Positions 1-13,807 of a stretch of DNA of 64,000 nt are shown here, one piece after another; the first letter of the stretch is position 1; each line of letters opens with the position of its first letter. Position numbers and translations under genes: made by a program. Origin of the DNA: Hirsutella rhossiliensis (Eukaryota > Ascomycota > Sordariomycetes > Hypocreales > Ophiocordycipitaceae); NCBI RefSeq assembly GCF_020360975.1, contig NW_025408670.1:3100001-3164000 (forward strand). Reading direction: 5' to 3'. The notes beneath the pieces are model-generated. The model was given only the letters and a program-made list of their open reading frames with translations. It ran no database searches and was not told the DNA's origin.

Positions 1-3000
1 GTATATATATAGTTAGGTCTTACCCTTATCTTTTAGTAAGGAGGCTAGTAAAGATATAGGTTACCTATACTTTATTAGAATCTAATAATAAGGGAGATAA
101 AGGAACCTTTACTATATATAAAGTAAAGGGAAAAGCTTAGCTTTAGTATAAAAGTAAGCCCTAGAGCCTAGTAAGCTAATATTAGCTAAGGAGGACTTAG
201 TAAAGTATATTAAGGAAAAACCTACTTTAATATTAGTTATTATTAACTAAACTTACCTCCTCTCTACCTTTATAGATAAGGGTTATTAGTATTATACTAT
301 AATTAATAAAGTAAAAGCCTTTAAGCTATACTTATTAATAAAGAAGATTTACTTTAAGCGTATAAAGAGCGCTTTAGCTATAATAAAAAGCGCGGTTATT
401 AAAGGTATTGCCTAAGTAGCTATAAAGGTTAATAGCCTCTTATAGCTATTAATAGTATATATAGTCCCTTAGCTTAAGTTTCCCTTAATTCTTAAGAAGC
501 TATAGTTAATATATATAAAGTTATATTTAGTACTATATAAATAAAGGCTATAGTTTAGCCCTATATAGTCTTAGGTTTAGTATAGCGGTAAGGAGGGAGC
601 GCTAAACGCCCTACCTAACTTATAAGATACCTAGGAAGTCTTAGCCTTAGTATTTATAGGTATAATATAGTAAATCTATAAGTAGAAAGGGCTAGCTATA
701 GCTATAGCGTTAACTTATATAGTTAGCTTAGCGGATATTAAGAAAGCGTTATAACTAAAGCGCTTTATATTAAAAGAAGAGCTATAGTAAGCTATCCTAC
801 TATAGTTCTATAACCTACTACTACCTATTTAAAAGAGTAAGGCTAATAAGTTAAACCCTTATAAGCTAAGTATAGACTACTTAATACCGCTTTATATAAA
901 GGATAATAATAAGGAGCTTCCCTTACTATTTAAGCTACTATATAGTATATTATAAGAGGAACTACTAGTATTAAAAAAGACCCTTATAGACCTCCTTAAT
1001 AAAGGATTTATTAAGGCTAGCTCCTTTAAAGTAGCGGCTCTAGTCTTATTTATATAAAAGCTAAGGGGGGGACTTTACTTTTATATAAACTACTAAGCAT
1101 TAAATATAATTATATACTTAGACTAGTACCCCCTTCCGCTTATAAGAGAGACCCTTTATAACTTAATAAAGGTAAAGTAGTTTATAAAGCTCGATATAAT
1201 TTAAGCGTTTTATAAGATATAAATAATATATAAGGAGGAGTAAAAGATAGCGTTCTATATAAGATATAGCTTATTTAAGTAGATAGTTACCCTCTTTAGC
1301 TTAGTAAGTGCCCTAGCTATATTCTAATATTATATTAACTAAGTGCTTAAGGGTTTCTTTAATAAGTTTACGTTTATATATATAGATAATATTCTTATCT
1401 ATTTAAGTAAGAGCTATAAAGACTATATATAAAAGGTATAAAAGGTACTAAACCGCTTAGTAAAGTATAGCTTATACTTAGACCTAGATAAATATAAATT
1501 TAGCGTTAAGCTTTATTATTATTATAAGTATAAGTATATAAGCGGACTTAGCTAAGATTTAAGCTATCTATAACTAAGCGACCTTAATATTATAATAAGG
1601 TATATAGAGCTTCCTTAGCTTTACTAACTACTACTAGGTCTTTATTAAGGAGTTCTTATAGATTATATTACTACTTAATAAGCTAATAAAGGATAGGGCC
1701 TCCTTCTCTTAAAGACTTATATAAGTAAAGGCATTCTAAGCCCTTAAGGACTTATTTTTATAGGCCTTAGTACTACTATAGTAAGACTTTAATAATCCCT
1801 TAACTATAAAAGTAAACTATAGTAGCTATATATTTAAGGGAACCTTATCCTAAGAAGTAAAAAGGTAGAGGAAGCTAGTAGCGTTTTACTTATATAAGCT
1901 TACTATAGTAAAAAGAAACTACTTAATTTATAATAAGAAGATATTAATAATTATTAGCTACCTTAAGTAGTAGTAAGTAAAGCTCTATAACTATAAGAGC
2001 TTTAAGATCCTTATAAATTATAAGAACCTTAAATACTTTATAACTTAATAATATCTCTTAAAGTAATAAGCGCGCTAAGTAAAGTATCTCTTACGCTTTT
2101 AGTTTTATATTAAGTATAAACTAAGTAAGGAGGCTATAGTCCTAAACGCCCTCTTATAAAGAGAGTAAGACTAGCTTACTTTTATAGACCTTAATATATA
2201 AGATATATAAACAATCTTAGATAAGGCACTTTAGACTTACCTTAGCGCTATTTTATTAAGGGCGGAGGGTAACTCTTTAAGAGCGGCTAAGGTCCCGCCC
2301 CCCCTTAAGGGTACGCTTAACGTCCCTTAGTATATCTTCTAAGATAAGGAGCTCTAATACCTATAAGACTAGCTAGCGGTATAAGATAGTATATATATAA
2401 GTATACGCCGCGCTATAGAGGTAAGGGCGCGCTTACTTAACCGCGGCCTTAAGTTAAAAGTCTAAGTAAGCGACTACTATATCGACCCTTATAGCTACCT
2501 TTACTATAAAGGTAGGCTATAGGTTCTAAGCGCGCTAGTAATAATAAAGGCTATAGTTAGGGCGGCCCCCTTAAAAGTTAAGGAGTAAGATAGGTTAAGA
2601 AGGTAGATTATATAGATAATCTATAACTTAAGCGTAATTAGCTATCTTAGCTATAAAGGTATACTAGTAGTAATTAGCTAGGACTTTTACTAGCCGCTTA
2701 TAGTACTATATATTTACTATTTCCTCTATAACTATAATATTTATAACTATATAAAGATTTAATAAGCGCTTAAAAGAGGGCTATTAAAGTTACTACTAGT
2801 CCTTAACTAGTTTTATAAATAGATATAAATAGACTTTATTATAGACCTCCCTCTTATAGTAAGCGGTAACTATAATCTCTAAGTAATTAAAGACCGTTTA
2901 AGTAAGAAGGTAGTACTAAAGCTAATATTATTTATAAAAGTAAAAGCTTATACTAAGCGCTTCCTTTAATACTACGCTTACTTTTATTAATAACTAGCCT

Positions 3001-3410
3001 TAATTACTAATAATAAGGGTACTAATTAAACTAGCTACTTTTAATAGTACCTTTATAAGCTACTTTAAGTTACTTAGTTACTAAGTATAGCCTACTACCT
3101 ATAAACTAATAAGGGGCTTAAATACCTTAACTAAAAAGTATAAGCTTACCTTTAAAGGGTAATAGCCTATAGTTAAGTAAACTAAGATAAGTAGCTTCTT
3201 ATATCTTAAATAGCGCTTAATAGTAAGTTAAACCTATTTATTAGTATATCCCCCTTCCTTACGTTATATAGGTTTAAACCGCTATTAATATAGCTTATTA
3301 CTATATATATAAGTATAAAGCGCTACCTAGCTAGCTTCTTAAAGGGTAGGGCGTCTACCTTTATATAAAAGCTATAATAAGTTATAAAGTTTTATTAATC
3401 TTTAATAGCG
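1..3410 (+). mobile_element. Gypsy-A, chromodomain Ty3/Gypsy element, left part
   Basis: This is a RIP-degraded LTR retrotransposon whose 5' end lies before the window. Reverse transcriptase and integrase signatures are on the plus strand, and the element resumes at 30272 after the inserted Copia-A, where its chromodomain is found. The 5-bp sequence TCTAC ends this part and is repeated at 30267-30271, which shows that Copia-A jumped into the 3' part of the Gypsy-A pol gene. I found no LTR for it in the window. Roughly 1-780 should hold gag and protease but nothing there was individually recognisable. Confidence 0.85.
800..3410 (+). pseudogene. Gypsy-A pol: reverse transcriptase, RNase H, integrase
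   Basis: Reading plus-strand codons with TAA/TAG taken as former Gln/Trp gives a Ty3/Gypsy reverse transcriptase at about 930-1560. Visible blocks are a fingers region resembling KPGGGLRFCIDYR, an L-D-x-x-x-A-F/Y palm motif near 1190, and the catalytic box now reading YIDNILIY near 1377-1403, where the second Asp became Asn because TpG turned into TpA. The integrase core is recognisable near 2790-2860 by the sequence before the first catalytic Asp (DFITDLP-like). The frame holds over long stretches and the stops are of the RIP type. The gene is dead: no start codon survives and there are dozens of stops. It continues at 30272. Confidence 0.85.
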
Positions 3411-3415
3411 TCTAC
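3411..3415. repeat. Target-site duplication of Copia-A (left copy)
   Basis: TCTAC lies directly before the left LTR and again at 30267-30271 directly after the right LTR. A 5-bp duplication is normal for Ty1/Copia integration. The Gypsy-A reading continues across the two copies. Confidence 0.8.
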
Positions 3416-3893
3416 TCTTACGAAGAGAGATATAAGAAGTATATATAAAATATATAAAGGTAAAAGTAAAAGTAAGGGGTCGGATAAGTAGGGCAGAGAT
3501 ATTTAATTCTTATAGGAGCAGTAATTATAGTAAGGGAGTAATTATTATATTGCCTTAATTCTACTTCTTTCCTCTATCTAACGCCCCTCTTTATATCTAT
3601 CTAGTATCTTAATTTAATAAAGAAGATCTTACTTAAAGAAGCTACTAATATCCTTTTAACTACCGAGCTTTTTACCGGTTTTTCCCCTCCTTTCTAGCCG
3701 TTACCGGTATAACCGTCTTATCTCTCGCTACCTCTATAAGAAGCTATCGCTACTTTTGCTTCCTCTTATACCCCTACCCTCTTCTCTATACCTCTTTTTA
3801 GCTCCTTCTTTAAAACCTGTTTTTTAGCTTCCTAGGTCCCTCGTGCTAAGAGATATCTCTAAGAACTACGAAATTAAGCTACGCTTTGCGATA
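3416..3893 (-). repeat. Copia-A 3' LTR
   Basis: It is near-identical to 29790-30266, and its reverse complement matches 57453-57937 and 63907-64000. Its ends are short inverted repeats (TCTTACGA / TCGCGATA). Confidence 0.88.
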
Positions 3894-5948
3894 TACCCCC
3901 TTAGCTATAGCCTGCCCTTATAGAAAGGGTAAAGCTAAATACCTAGGCCGGTAAGCGTATAGAGGAGGTCTTAGTCTATACTTATCCCTTACTTAAGAAA
4001 TCTAGGTTTTAGCCCTAGGCTCTTTTAGACCTACTTTAGGAAAAGGGGCCTTAAGGAGGATATTAAGTCCTATAAGAAAGGGGGGCTTTTCTAAGAATAT
4101 ATCCTTAAAAAGGGGGCCTTTAAGAAGAATACGTCCTAATTAAGCTAGGGGCCCTCCTTTAAGATAAGTCCTAATTCCTCTCTTTAGCTATAGACGTCTC
4201 CTTCCTCCTATATACTATTAGCTCCTCTTATAGACTCTTAAGGCGGGCTTCTAAGGATAGCTTTTCTTAAACGTCTTCTAGCTTAATTTACTATAAAAAG
4301 ATAGCTAGCTTCTACTTCGGTAAGGGCTTTATAAGACCGTAGGCTTTTATCGATACTATTAGAACCTAACGGATAGAAATTAGTCCCCTTTAGACCTCCT
4401 AGCGTAACTAATACTAGTAGATATCGATATACCGTAGCTAGGTCGATAGCTTACTATTTTCCTCTATAAGAATTCGTATAATCTATATATTATTATATTC
4501 TATAGCTAATAGGGATGGAATTTATAGTCGTAACGATATTAATAGCCGGCTAAGGAAAATCGCTTCTTTTAACGCTTCTAAAAGAGCTAGTAGCTCTGCC
4601 TCTATACTAAAAGTCGTAACGGTAGCTTACTTCGAAGCTCTCTAAGTAATAGTTCCTTTAAAAAGGGATATAATATACCCTTATAAGCTCTTTCTATCTA
4701 AGGAATTATCCGTAAAGGATAAATCGCTTAAATAAAGGAAGATTTCGGTAGCTAATTTCCTTCCCTACCCTCTTAGGCGTAGACTATATAACCTCGTTAA
4801 ATAGAGATAAAGGATTGCTTAGTCTACTACTTCTTAGTGCCTAGGGCTAGGATTCTAGTTATACCTAGCTAGCTAGGAGACCGTAAAAGAGAAATCCGGT
4901 TTAGTAGAAATAGCTAAAAAAGGTAAGGAGCCTACCTTCTATTAATATTAGTGTTTCTCTTACTCCCTAGCTTAAAAGGATAGATTAAGTAAAAGCTCTT
5001 TATTTAATATAGGCGTAGTAGGAAGCTTTTTATTAAGGGAAGTAAAGAGGAATTTATAAGCGACCTTATTAATATAGGCGTCTTAGGTAAGCTAGATAGT
5101 CTATTAGGACCTATTCTAAAGGATTTATATCCCTAAGAACTACTTTAGCTCCCCTAGCTTTATTATCTTATACCTTTATTATAGGCCTTATATAGCCTCC
5201 CTAGTAGTAGCTTCTTCCTCTTTTAGGTAGGCCTAGATAATATCGTCGATATAGAAAAAGACCGTGATTTTACCCTTCTATATTATATACGGTTCCTAAG
5301 GGACTTTCGTAAAGCCTAGGGCTTTAAGGGAACCTATTAAATGCTATTGCTAAAGAAAGGGTAATCTTCGTAGTCTATATAGAGCTTTCCTAAGCTATAG
5401 AACCTTTCCTAGTTATTAGAAACTAAGAGGAAGTCGTATATAGATAACTTCTTCTTCCTTAAGAGGGCAGTTAATTAAGGCGTTAACTATATCTATCTAA
5501 TCGAGCTCGAGGTCGAATTCTACTACTATAGCTATAAGGGTCTAAAAAGACATCCCTACTAAGGTAGTTGCCTTAGTAGGTAGATCCCCCTTTTCCTATT
5601 AATTCCTATAGATAACTAGCTAGGCTTTATACTTTTAAAGGAAGCTATATTTATTAGTCTTATAGATAAAGACCTACTTATAGCTAAGGACCTATTTTCC
5701 TCTTACCCTTTCCTTTAGGACCTCTTTAAAAGACCCTATCTCCTCGTATAAGGCTAGGTAGTCTTTCTAAGCCTAGAAAAACTAGTCTTTAAAGGGGTGT
5801 TTTTCTAGCTGCTTTTAGTTTACTAGTAGGTCTAAGAGGTCTCTTTTATATACCTTCCTTACTAATAGGGGCTTAAAATGCCGGCCTACTATAAATACTC
5901 CGTAGGAACTATCTTCTATAGGCGTTAGATAAAAGTCGGAAAAACGAT
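3894..5948 (-). pseudogene. Copia-A pol, reverse transcriptase and RNase H part
   Basis: On the minus strand, about 5560 down to 4900, the translation with RIP-type stops ignored gives a Ty1/Copia reverse transcriptase. It has the block around VEFDLELDQIDIVNA, a PLYGL-like block (LRKALYRLRRLP), and the catalytic FYIDDI at about 5256-5239, where both Asp residues survive here. RNase H follows toward 3900. The part near 3900 matches Copia-B near 63900, including a polypurine stretch next to the LTR. It is separated from its upstream half (13808-16877) by Gypsy-B. Many TAA/TAG stops mean it is inactive. Confidence 0.85.
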
Positions 5949-5953
5949 CGAAA

Positions 5954-6402
5954 TATTACGACTATAGCTACTAAGCCGCTAACGGTCGACCGCGTTAAGT
6001 ATATAACACGGTCTAACGGATAAATAGTTAGCACGACTATTTAATAGATATAGGATCGAGGGGATCGTAGAGATCTAAGTAATCTAAGATTTATAAGATT
6101 ACTACGCTCTATATAATCTAACGTTAAGGATTATAGCTAGGCTTATAATCTAAGGATAGTCTCTATAGGTATATATAGCTACTTACTTTTACTCCTTAGA
6201 TAGATAGCTCTCTAGCTTTTAATATAGATCTTTATTATAATTCTATCTTTAATTCTAATTACCTAGTTATAGTCTATAGTCTATAACCTCTAACTTATTG
6301 CTAATATAATATACTTATTATTACTTAGACCACGCCCTATTATATCTACTAATATAAACCCCTTAATAGGTTTATCCCTTAAAAATAATACTAGTCGTTA
6401 TA
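5954..6402 (+). repeat. Gypsy-B 5' LTR
   Basis: It begins TATTACGAC and ends GTCGTTATA, the RIPed form of an LTR with TG...CA ends and inverted terminal bases. It pairs with 13354-13802. Confidence 0.9.
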
Positions 6403-6499
6403 CGTTAAAAGCTCTTATTTAGTATAATACCGCGTTACTTTAAGTAATATTATAACTATTAATATACCTATATAGTAAGCTAGATTAACTAACTCTAGA

Positions 6500-7600
6500 G
6501 CTACTATATTACCTTAGGATATAATACGCGAGATTATTACCCTTCGATAAGAGGTATAGTTACTTAGGAATAAAGAAGGTAATAGATAAGTTAAGGACCT
6601 TAGAGAAGTAGTTAAACTAAAGTAGCTAGGACTATTCGACGGTACTTATAGTACTTTCTAAGACTTTCTTACCTAACTTAAGGCCTACTACTAGTTTTAC
6701 TTAACGAAACTTTTAAACCTAGTTAAAAAGGTACTTTATATAGGAAATTATTTATCTAGAATAGTACTCGCTTAGTTTAGACCTATTATAAGGGACTATC
6801 TTAATAACTAATTAGTATAACGAAATAGCGAAATAAATAAAGTCCTTACTAGTTTCTAAAGATTTAAAGAAACTATTACTAAGGTATTTAAAATAACTAA
6901 TAAAGAATAAGAAGCTAAATAGAAACTTTAAGAACTCCGATAAAGGACCTTAGTATTAAACTATACTATTAAATTCTATTAAGTTACCTTAAAACTTAAA
7001 TAAGATAATAAACCCCTTATATCGCGATTTTATAACGGACTTAAGAAAGAAGTTAAGGACGAACTTTATAAGGAAGATCGACTTAATAGCCTTTTAAACT
7101 ATATCGCTATAATAGTACGAATTAACGATAGATAGTATACGCGATACTAAGAAAAGAAATAAGGAAGAGGAAACTAAAACCCTTTCTATAAAAATAACTT
7201 TAACTAATACGCTAACTATAAAAAAAAGTATAAAACTCTTATTACCTACGCCTATATAACTAACCTAGGTAGAATAGATCTAAATATAATATAGAAAAGT
7301 AAAGGAAAGTATTTTAACTATAGGAAACTTAGATATTACTTTAAAGGATATAGATAACCTTATAAGGAAAAGAAAACCTACTAAGTACTAGCCCTAAAAG
7401 GTAAGAAATACCTAAACGCTACTAATAAATAGGAATTAAAGTATAAACTCTTTAATTAAACTATATACTAAGATAATAAATATATAGTATACTTAAGCGA
7501 TAAGAATAGTACTAGATAGTTCTTAAAGCTACTAAAGAAGGCCCTTATAATAATATAATAAAGGGATCCTAAAGTATAAAAATAAGTTATATTTATAAAA
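6500..7600 (+). pseudogene. Gypsy-B gag with CCHC zinc knuckle
   Basis: This is the plus-strand capsid-like region after the 5' LTR. A retroviral-type zinc knuckle C-x2-C-x4-H-x4-C is visible at 7310-7351, with all three Cys (TGT/TGC to TAT) and the His (CAT to TAT) converted to Tyr codons by RIP. The residues between them (F-N, R-K-L-R, Y-F-K-G) fit the usual knuckle. The same region in the second copy at about 36620-36660 is damaged in the same manner. It would package the element's RNA; it is inactive now. Confidence 0.75.
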
Positions 7601-8899
7601 CTAAAATACTTTTATCTTAAAGGAGTCTCTTAAGACTAGATTAAGAAGAATAGTAAACGATTCTAGGAAGATATATAAAATAAAAATCGATAATAATAAT
7701 AAGTAGTCTATAAATAATATAATAAAGAAGATATAAATATAGCCCTTATACTTATAAAACTTAAATAATAACCTAAAAAGGAATAATAAAGTATTAATAA
7801 TATAAGCTTTAAAGAATAAGAAATAATTAGAGAAATAAAAGATAAGAATAAATTTATATTACTACCCTTACTATTAAAGGAAAATAATATAATTAAAGAA
7901 TACGCTTTATACTTTAAAGAATTTAAAGAAGTACTTAAAATTAAAACTTAATAAATACCTTAAATTCTTATAGAAAACTAATAAGCAATATTAATTTAAT
8001 ATTAACTAGTACTATATAGAGGAGACTATACTATAGCTATCGCTATAATCGATACCTTTATAGCTTTATAATAAGAATAGTAACTATAAGGAGAATTTAA
8101 AGATAATCTATAAATACTACTTACTTATAAGTACTATAAGTATATTTTATAGATATTATACGTTTACCTAGATTATATAATATACTTTTAAACGAAAGTA
8201 TAATATAACGCTTTCTTAGTTAGGTTTAAAGGATAAGTACTTTCTAAACCCTACCTAAGTATAGAACTAAACTACTAGAAAATCGATTAACGCTACTTAA
8301 ACGACTAAGTTATATTATTAGAACCTAATTATAGTACGCTACTTAAATGCCGCGATAATTATAGTTTATTAATAAGATATCTTTTAAAGATATATAAAAT
8401 CTATAAATATACTAAAATAAAGGAATAATATAACGCTACTCGCTTTAAAGTATTTAAACTATTAATCTTTTAAAGACTTATATAACGAATTAAATATAAT
8501 AAAGAAGATTATAACGAATATATATACCTAAACTATATAGTTTATAAATATAAAAAAGTATAAGTATAGTATAAACGATATAACGGTATACTAAAAGATT
8601 ATTAGTAATATATATAAAGGCTATAAGCTATATTTAACTAAGGAAGAATCGATATAGAAATACTATATATAAAATAGAAAAATATAGAATAAAAACTTAA
8701 CCTTTAATATAAAAATAAATAAAATTATAAAGTATAATATATAATTAACTATAAAGTAGTATAATATAAACGATATAGCGTTAAGAAATAAGAAATCTTT
8801 AATTAGCTATAAGAAATTAATCTCTTAAGCCTTAATATAATACTATATAATAAAAATATAAAGAAACGATATTAATAATAAATTAAAGAAAAATACCTA

Positions 8900-11800
8900 A
8901 ATAAAATAAATAAAGACTAAGTAAAAAACGAGGTATACTATCTATAAAAGGGCTATAGACTAGCACGATATAATAAGATCTAAAGACCCTATATATAGTA
9001 ACGGTAAGCTATAGCGACTAAATAGTATTAGATATCTAAATCGCGGGATATTACGTATATATACTTTTAGACTATAGCGCGATAGGTAATTACGTTTTAC
9101 CTAAAGTTATTAATCGTTACTAACTTATATAGAGATATAAGATAGATCTATATAAACTTATAAATATTAAAGGAGAGGCCTTTAACTATAATAATAGAAT
9201 TATTAATATAGAGATTAATTACCTTAATATTAATATCTAGGGCTACGATAAATAAGTTAACTTTAATATAATAGATATTAAAGAATATAATATTATATTA
9301 GGGCTTTTATAGCTATAATAGAGCAACCTATTAATTAACTAGAAAACTAGCTAGCTATATTAAAATAAGGACGTAAGTTTCTAAGACTAGTAGATTTAAA
9401 AGAAAGTAAAATTTTATAATAATTTAGCTATTAAATAAGATAAAAGGGATAACTATTTAAGTAAATTATTATAGGCTTTAGCGATTAAAACGAAAATAGT
9501 AACTAAACTAGCGGATATAATAAAATCGACTAATAAGACCTATATACTAACTAATATAGCTATATAACCTAGTATCTAATATAAATAGAATAAAGGATAT
9601 ATTATAAAGATCTAAAGAGTTATTACTATTTTAAGGAAAGACCTTAAATAAATTAATAAAGAGCTTAAGTTAAGAGAAACTAGCTCTTAAAAGAAAGAAT
9701 AAAGCCTATAAGATAAAATAAAGAATATCCCTTAGGAATACTAAAAATATAATAAACTCTTTAAGGAAGAACTTAAGATAGGGTTACCCGAATATAGCTA
9801 ATAGGACTATAAAATTTATCTTAAGGATAGAATAACGCTAACGTTCTATAAGATCTATAACTTAAACGAAAGGCAACTATAAATACTACGTAAGTATCTT
9901 AATAAGAATCTATAAAAAGGATATATATAAACGTTAATATTTAAAGTAAGCTACCTAGTTATATTTATTTTAAAGAAAAATAATAAGCTATAACTAGTTA
10001 TTAACTATAAACGCTTAAACGATATTATAATAAAGGACCGAATACTATTACTACTTATATTAAAACTATAAGATTAACTATATAGTAAAAAATAGTTTAT
10101 AGCCCTTAATCTTAAAGGCGCCTAAAACTTAATATATATAAAAAAGGGATATAAATAGATAATAGCCTTTAAAACGAAATTCGGACTATTTAAATATCTA
10201 GTAATACTATTTAAACTTATAAATATACTAACTACCTTTTAATAGATAATTAATAATATCCTACGTAAATACTTAGATATCTTTATAGTAGTATACTTAG
10301 ATAATATCCTAATCTTCTTAGATACCTTAGAAGAATATAAGGAATACGTTTATAAGGTAATCCGCGTACTTTTAAATATAAAGTTATTAGTTAAACTAAA
10401 GAAAAGTAAGTTCTATATATAAGAAGTAGACTTTCTTAGATATATAATCTTACTAAGAGAGATATAAATATAATAAGATAAAATTAACTTAGTTAAAATA
10501 TAGCTAATACTAAAGAACGTTAAGGATATATAAAGTTTCCTAGGATTTATAAATTACTACTAACGATTTATTAAAGATTTCGAAAAGATTATAGTACTAC
10601 TATATAACTTAATAAAGAAGGAAAAAGAATTTATATAGGACGATAAAGCTAATAAAGCTTTCGAATATATTAAGACTATAATTATATAAGAACTAGTTTT
10701 AACTACCTTTAATCTAAAATAATAAATTAAACTTAAAACTAATATATTAAACTTTACTCTAAAAGTATAAATCGGATAGAAGGATAATAAAGGAAAACTA
10801 TAACTAATTATATTTTACTTAAAAAAGCTATATAGCGTAGAACGTAATTACCCTATTTATAATAAAGAATTCCTTATAATTATTTTAGCTTTTAAGGAAT
10901 TTCAATACTACCTTCTTAAAAGTAAGTATAAAGTTAAGGTCTATATAAATTACAAAAACATCTTATACTTTATAACTATATAATAGTTAAATAGATAATA
11001 GATCTAATAAGCTAAATATTTATTAAGATTTAACTATAAAATAATCTATAGAAAAGGAATAAAAAACGGTTAAGCTAATACCTTTAATCGATAAAGTAAC
11101 TACGATATAAAAGCACTTATAGTAAAAGGATAGCTCCTAGAAATTAATAAAAATAGGAACTACTAGCAACGATAGCTAAATATAATATTTAAAGTATAAC
11201 CTAATAACTTAATATACTAAAAGATCTTAAAATAAATAAAAGAATATAAAGTATTAAACGGATATAATATAGAATATTTAGAAGTTTTAATATATAAAAA
11301 TAAAATCTAGATACTATTAGAATTATAAGATAAAGTTATATAAGATATATATAAATATTTAATATATAGATACTAAGGAATCTAAAGAATAATAAAATAG
11401 ATTAAACGATAATATAACTTCCTATAGCTTAAGGAAGTAATATAATAAGTTATTAAAGATCATAAACTTTATATATAAAGTAAAGCTAAACGATATAAAC
11501 TATATAAAGAATTATAACCGCTATTAATACTAAAGAAACTATAGGATTTAATAGCTTTTAACTATATTATAAAGCTACTACTATTAAAAGAACCTATAAC
11601 TAATATTAAGTATAATAGTATATTCGTTATTACTAATAGACTAATAAAGTATAGGTATTTTTTACTATATAAAGAAGTAAGTAATATAAAAGAGCTAGTA
11701 TATATATTCCTATAAATAATTATTAGTAATTATAGACTACTAAACGAGATTATCTTTAATAAAGGAAGTATATTTATAGCTAAGTTTTAGTAAGCTCTTA

Positions 11801-12600
11801 TAGTATAATTAAGAACGAAATATAAGCTTAGTATACCTTATTACCTATAAATAGATAGATAAATAAAATAACTTAACTAAACGCTTAAATAATACTTACG
11901 ATACTATATTAGCTATAAATAAAACGATTAAGTTAAATAGCTACTAATAGTATAACTAGCTTATAATAGCTTAGTTATAGAGATAACTAAGCTCTTATTA
12001 GTATACGCTAATTATAGATATAACCTAGAAGTATTTAAGGTTACTTTATAAGGGCTATAAGTAGAACGAGCGATACTATAAGTAGATTAGCTATACAAAT
12101 TATATAAAGAAATATAATAAGAACTTTAATTTATTAGAAAATAAATATCTACTTACTATAATCGAAAACGATTATAGGGACTAATCTTTTAAGAGGGAGA
12201 TATAGTCTACCTTATATAATAAAATATTAAAATAAAATAACTAAGTAATAAATTAGATTTTAAGAAACTTAGACTATTTAAGGTTAAGAAAACTATTTTA
12301 AAAGTTAACTATAAACTTTTGCTACTAATAATAATATAGATATACCTAATATTTTATATCTTATTATTAAAACTAGTACTATAAAACGCTAAACTATAGG
12401 AAAAAATTAAAGTTAATAACGATTAAGAATATAAAGTAAAATAAATACTAGATATAAGAAAATAAGGTTAGTAATAAGAATACCTTATTAAGTAGAAAGG
12501 ATATAGACTAAAAGAAAATACTTAGGAACTACTTAAGCACTTAACCTACTATAGTTCTCTACTTCGATAATTTTACTAAAAGGTTTAAGAGGGATTAAAG
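8900..12600 (+). pseudogene. Gypsy-B pol: protease, RT, RNase H, integrase
   Basis: In order on the plus strand: an aspartic protease site near 9068-9100 (D-x-x-A-x-G-N-Y); reverse transcriptase about 9900-10450 with an INYKRLN-like block, an LKGA palm block near 10110 and the catalytic box now YLDNIL at 10294-10311; RNase H about 10700-11100; integrase about 11500-12100, with a QTDGQTERLNQ-like block near 11845-11890. Only RIP-type stops interrupt it, and no start codon is left. Family assignment is firm from domain order and motifs. Confidence 0.85.
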
Positions 12601-13353
12601 GACTAAGATCTATAAACTCCTTACTAATACTAAATAAGGACTAATTTACCTTATTAAGAACGCCTAACGATTATAAGTTATTTACTACCTAATACTTATA
12701 TATATTAAGCGTAGGTAAAACGCTATCCTTAGTATCTACTTCTTAGATACTATAACGAAATAACTTAGAACTCTTTTCCTTCGCACGATTCTAAATCTTT
12801 TAGATATAAGTTAAACGATTAATAGCGATAGATATTTATAACTAAAGGTTCGTAAGCTATGCCTAAAGCTCTAATAAGGCTTTCCTAGCTTCCTTCTCTT
12901 TAGAATATAGCCTATACTACTCCGCTAATAATTTAGTTACTAAAAGAAATACGTTAGCTACTATATATAGAAAGAATTAAAAGATACCTATAAAAAGAGG
13001 CTACTAAAATACTATTATAATAAGGACGACTACTAGTAATATAATTATTATAGCGCAAAGAACTTTCGGCTATTTAATAATTCGTTTTCTTTACCTTAAA
13101 GTATTAAGTGCATAGTATATTAATAGGATCTCTACTTAAGTTAATATATTTAGTAAGAGTAGCGCGCTTAGAGGCTTTTTAGGAACTATTTTTTAGTATA
13201 TAACTAGATATAATATTAGTAGTATATCCCGAAAAGATAAAGAAATAAAGAACGATATACTTACGTATAACGTAATAAAGGTATATTTATATATAGCGGC
13301 TAAGGTAGCTATAGTAGGTCTTATAGATAAGACTAAAAGGAAGGGAGATATTA

Positions 13354-13802
13354 TATTATAACTACGGCTACTAGGCCGCTAACGGTCGACCGCTTTAAGT
13401 ATATAATACGGTTTAATAGATAAATAGTTAGTATAACTATTTAATAGATATAGGATTAAGGGGATTATAAAGATCTAAGTAATCTAGGATTAATAGGATT
13501 ACTACGCTCTATATAATCTAACGTTAAGGATTATAGCTAGGCCTATAATCTAAAGATAGTCTCTATAAGTATATATAGCTACCTACTTTTACTCCTTAGA
13601 TAGATAGCTCTCTAGCTTTTAATATTAATCTTTATTACGATTCTATCTTTAATTTTAATTACCTAGTTATAGTCTATAGTCTATAACCTCTAACTTATTA
13701 CTAATATAATCTACTTATTATTACTTAAACTACGCCCTATTATATCTACTAATATAAACCCCTTAATAGGTTTATCCCTTAGGAATAATACTAGTTATTA
13801 TA
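13354..13802 (+). repeat. Gypsy-B 3' LTR
   Basis: It has the same length as the 5' LTR and differs from it only by C/T and G/A changes, as expected if the two were identical at insertion and then RIPed independently. It is followed by the CGAAA duplication at 13803-13807. Confidence 0.9.
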
Positions 13803-13807
13803 CGAAA

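Larger units (their letters stand above)
5954..13802 (+). mobile_element. Gypsy-B, complete but RIPed Ty3/Gypsy element
   Basis: LTRs of exactly 449 bp lie at both ends (5954-6402, 13354-13802), and CGAAA is repeated at 5949-5953 and 13803-13807. The order gag, protease, reverse transcriptase, integrase on the plus strand fits Ty3/Gypsy. It sits inside Copia-A pol, so it is younger than Copia-A. The stretch 12600-13353 before the 3' LTR shows no recognisable coding. A 5'-part copy is at 35246-36675 and an LTR scrap at 57389-57452. Confidence 0.92.
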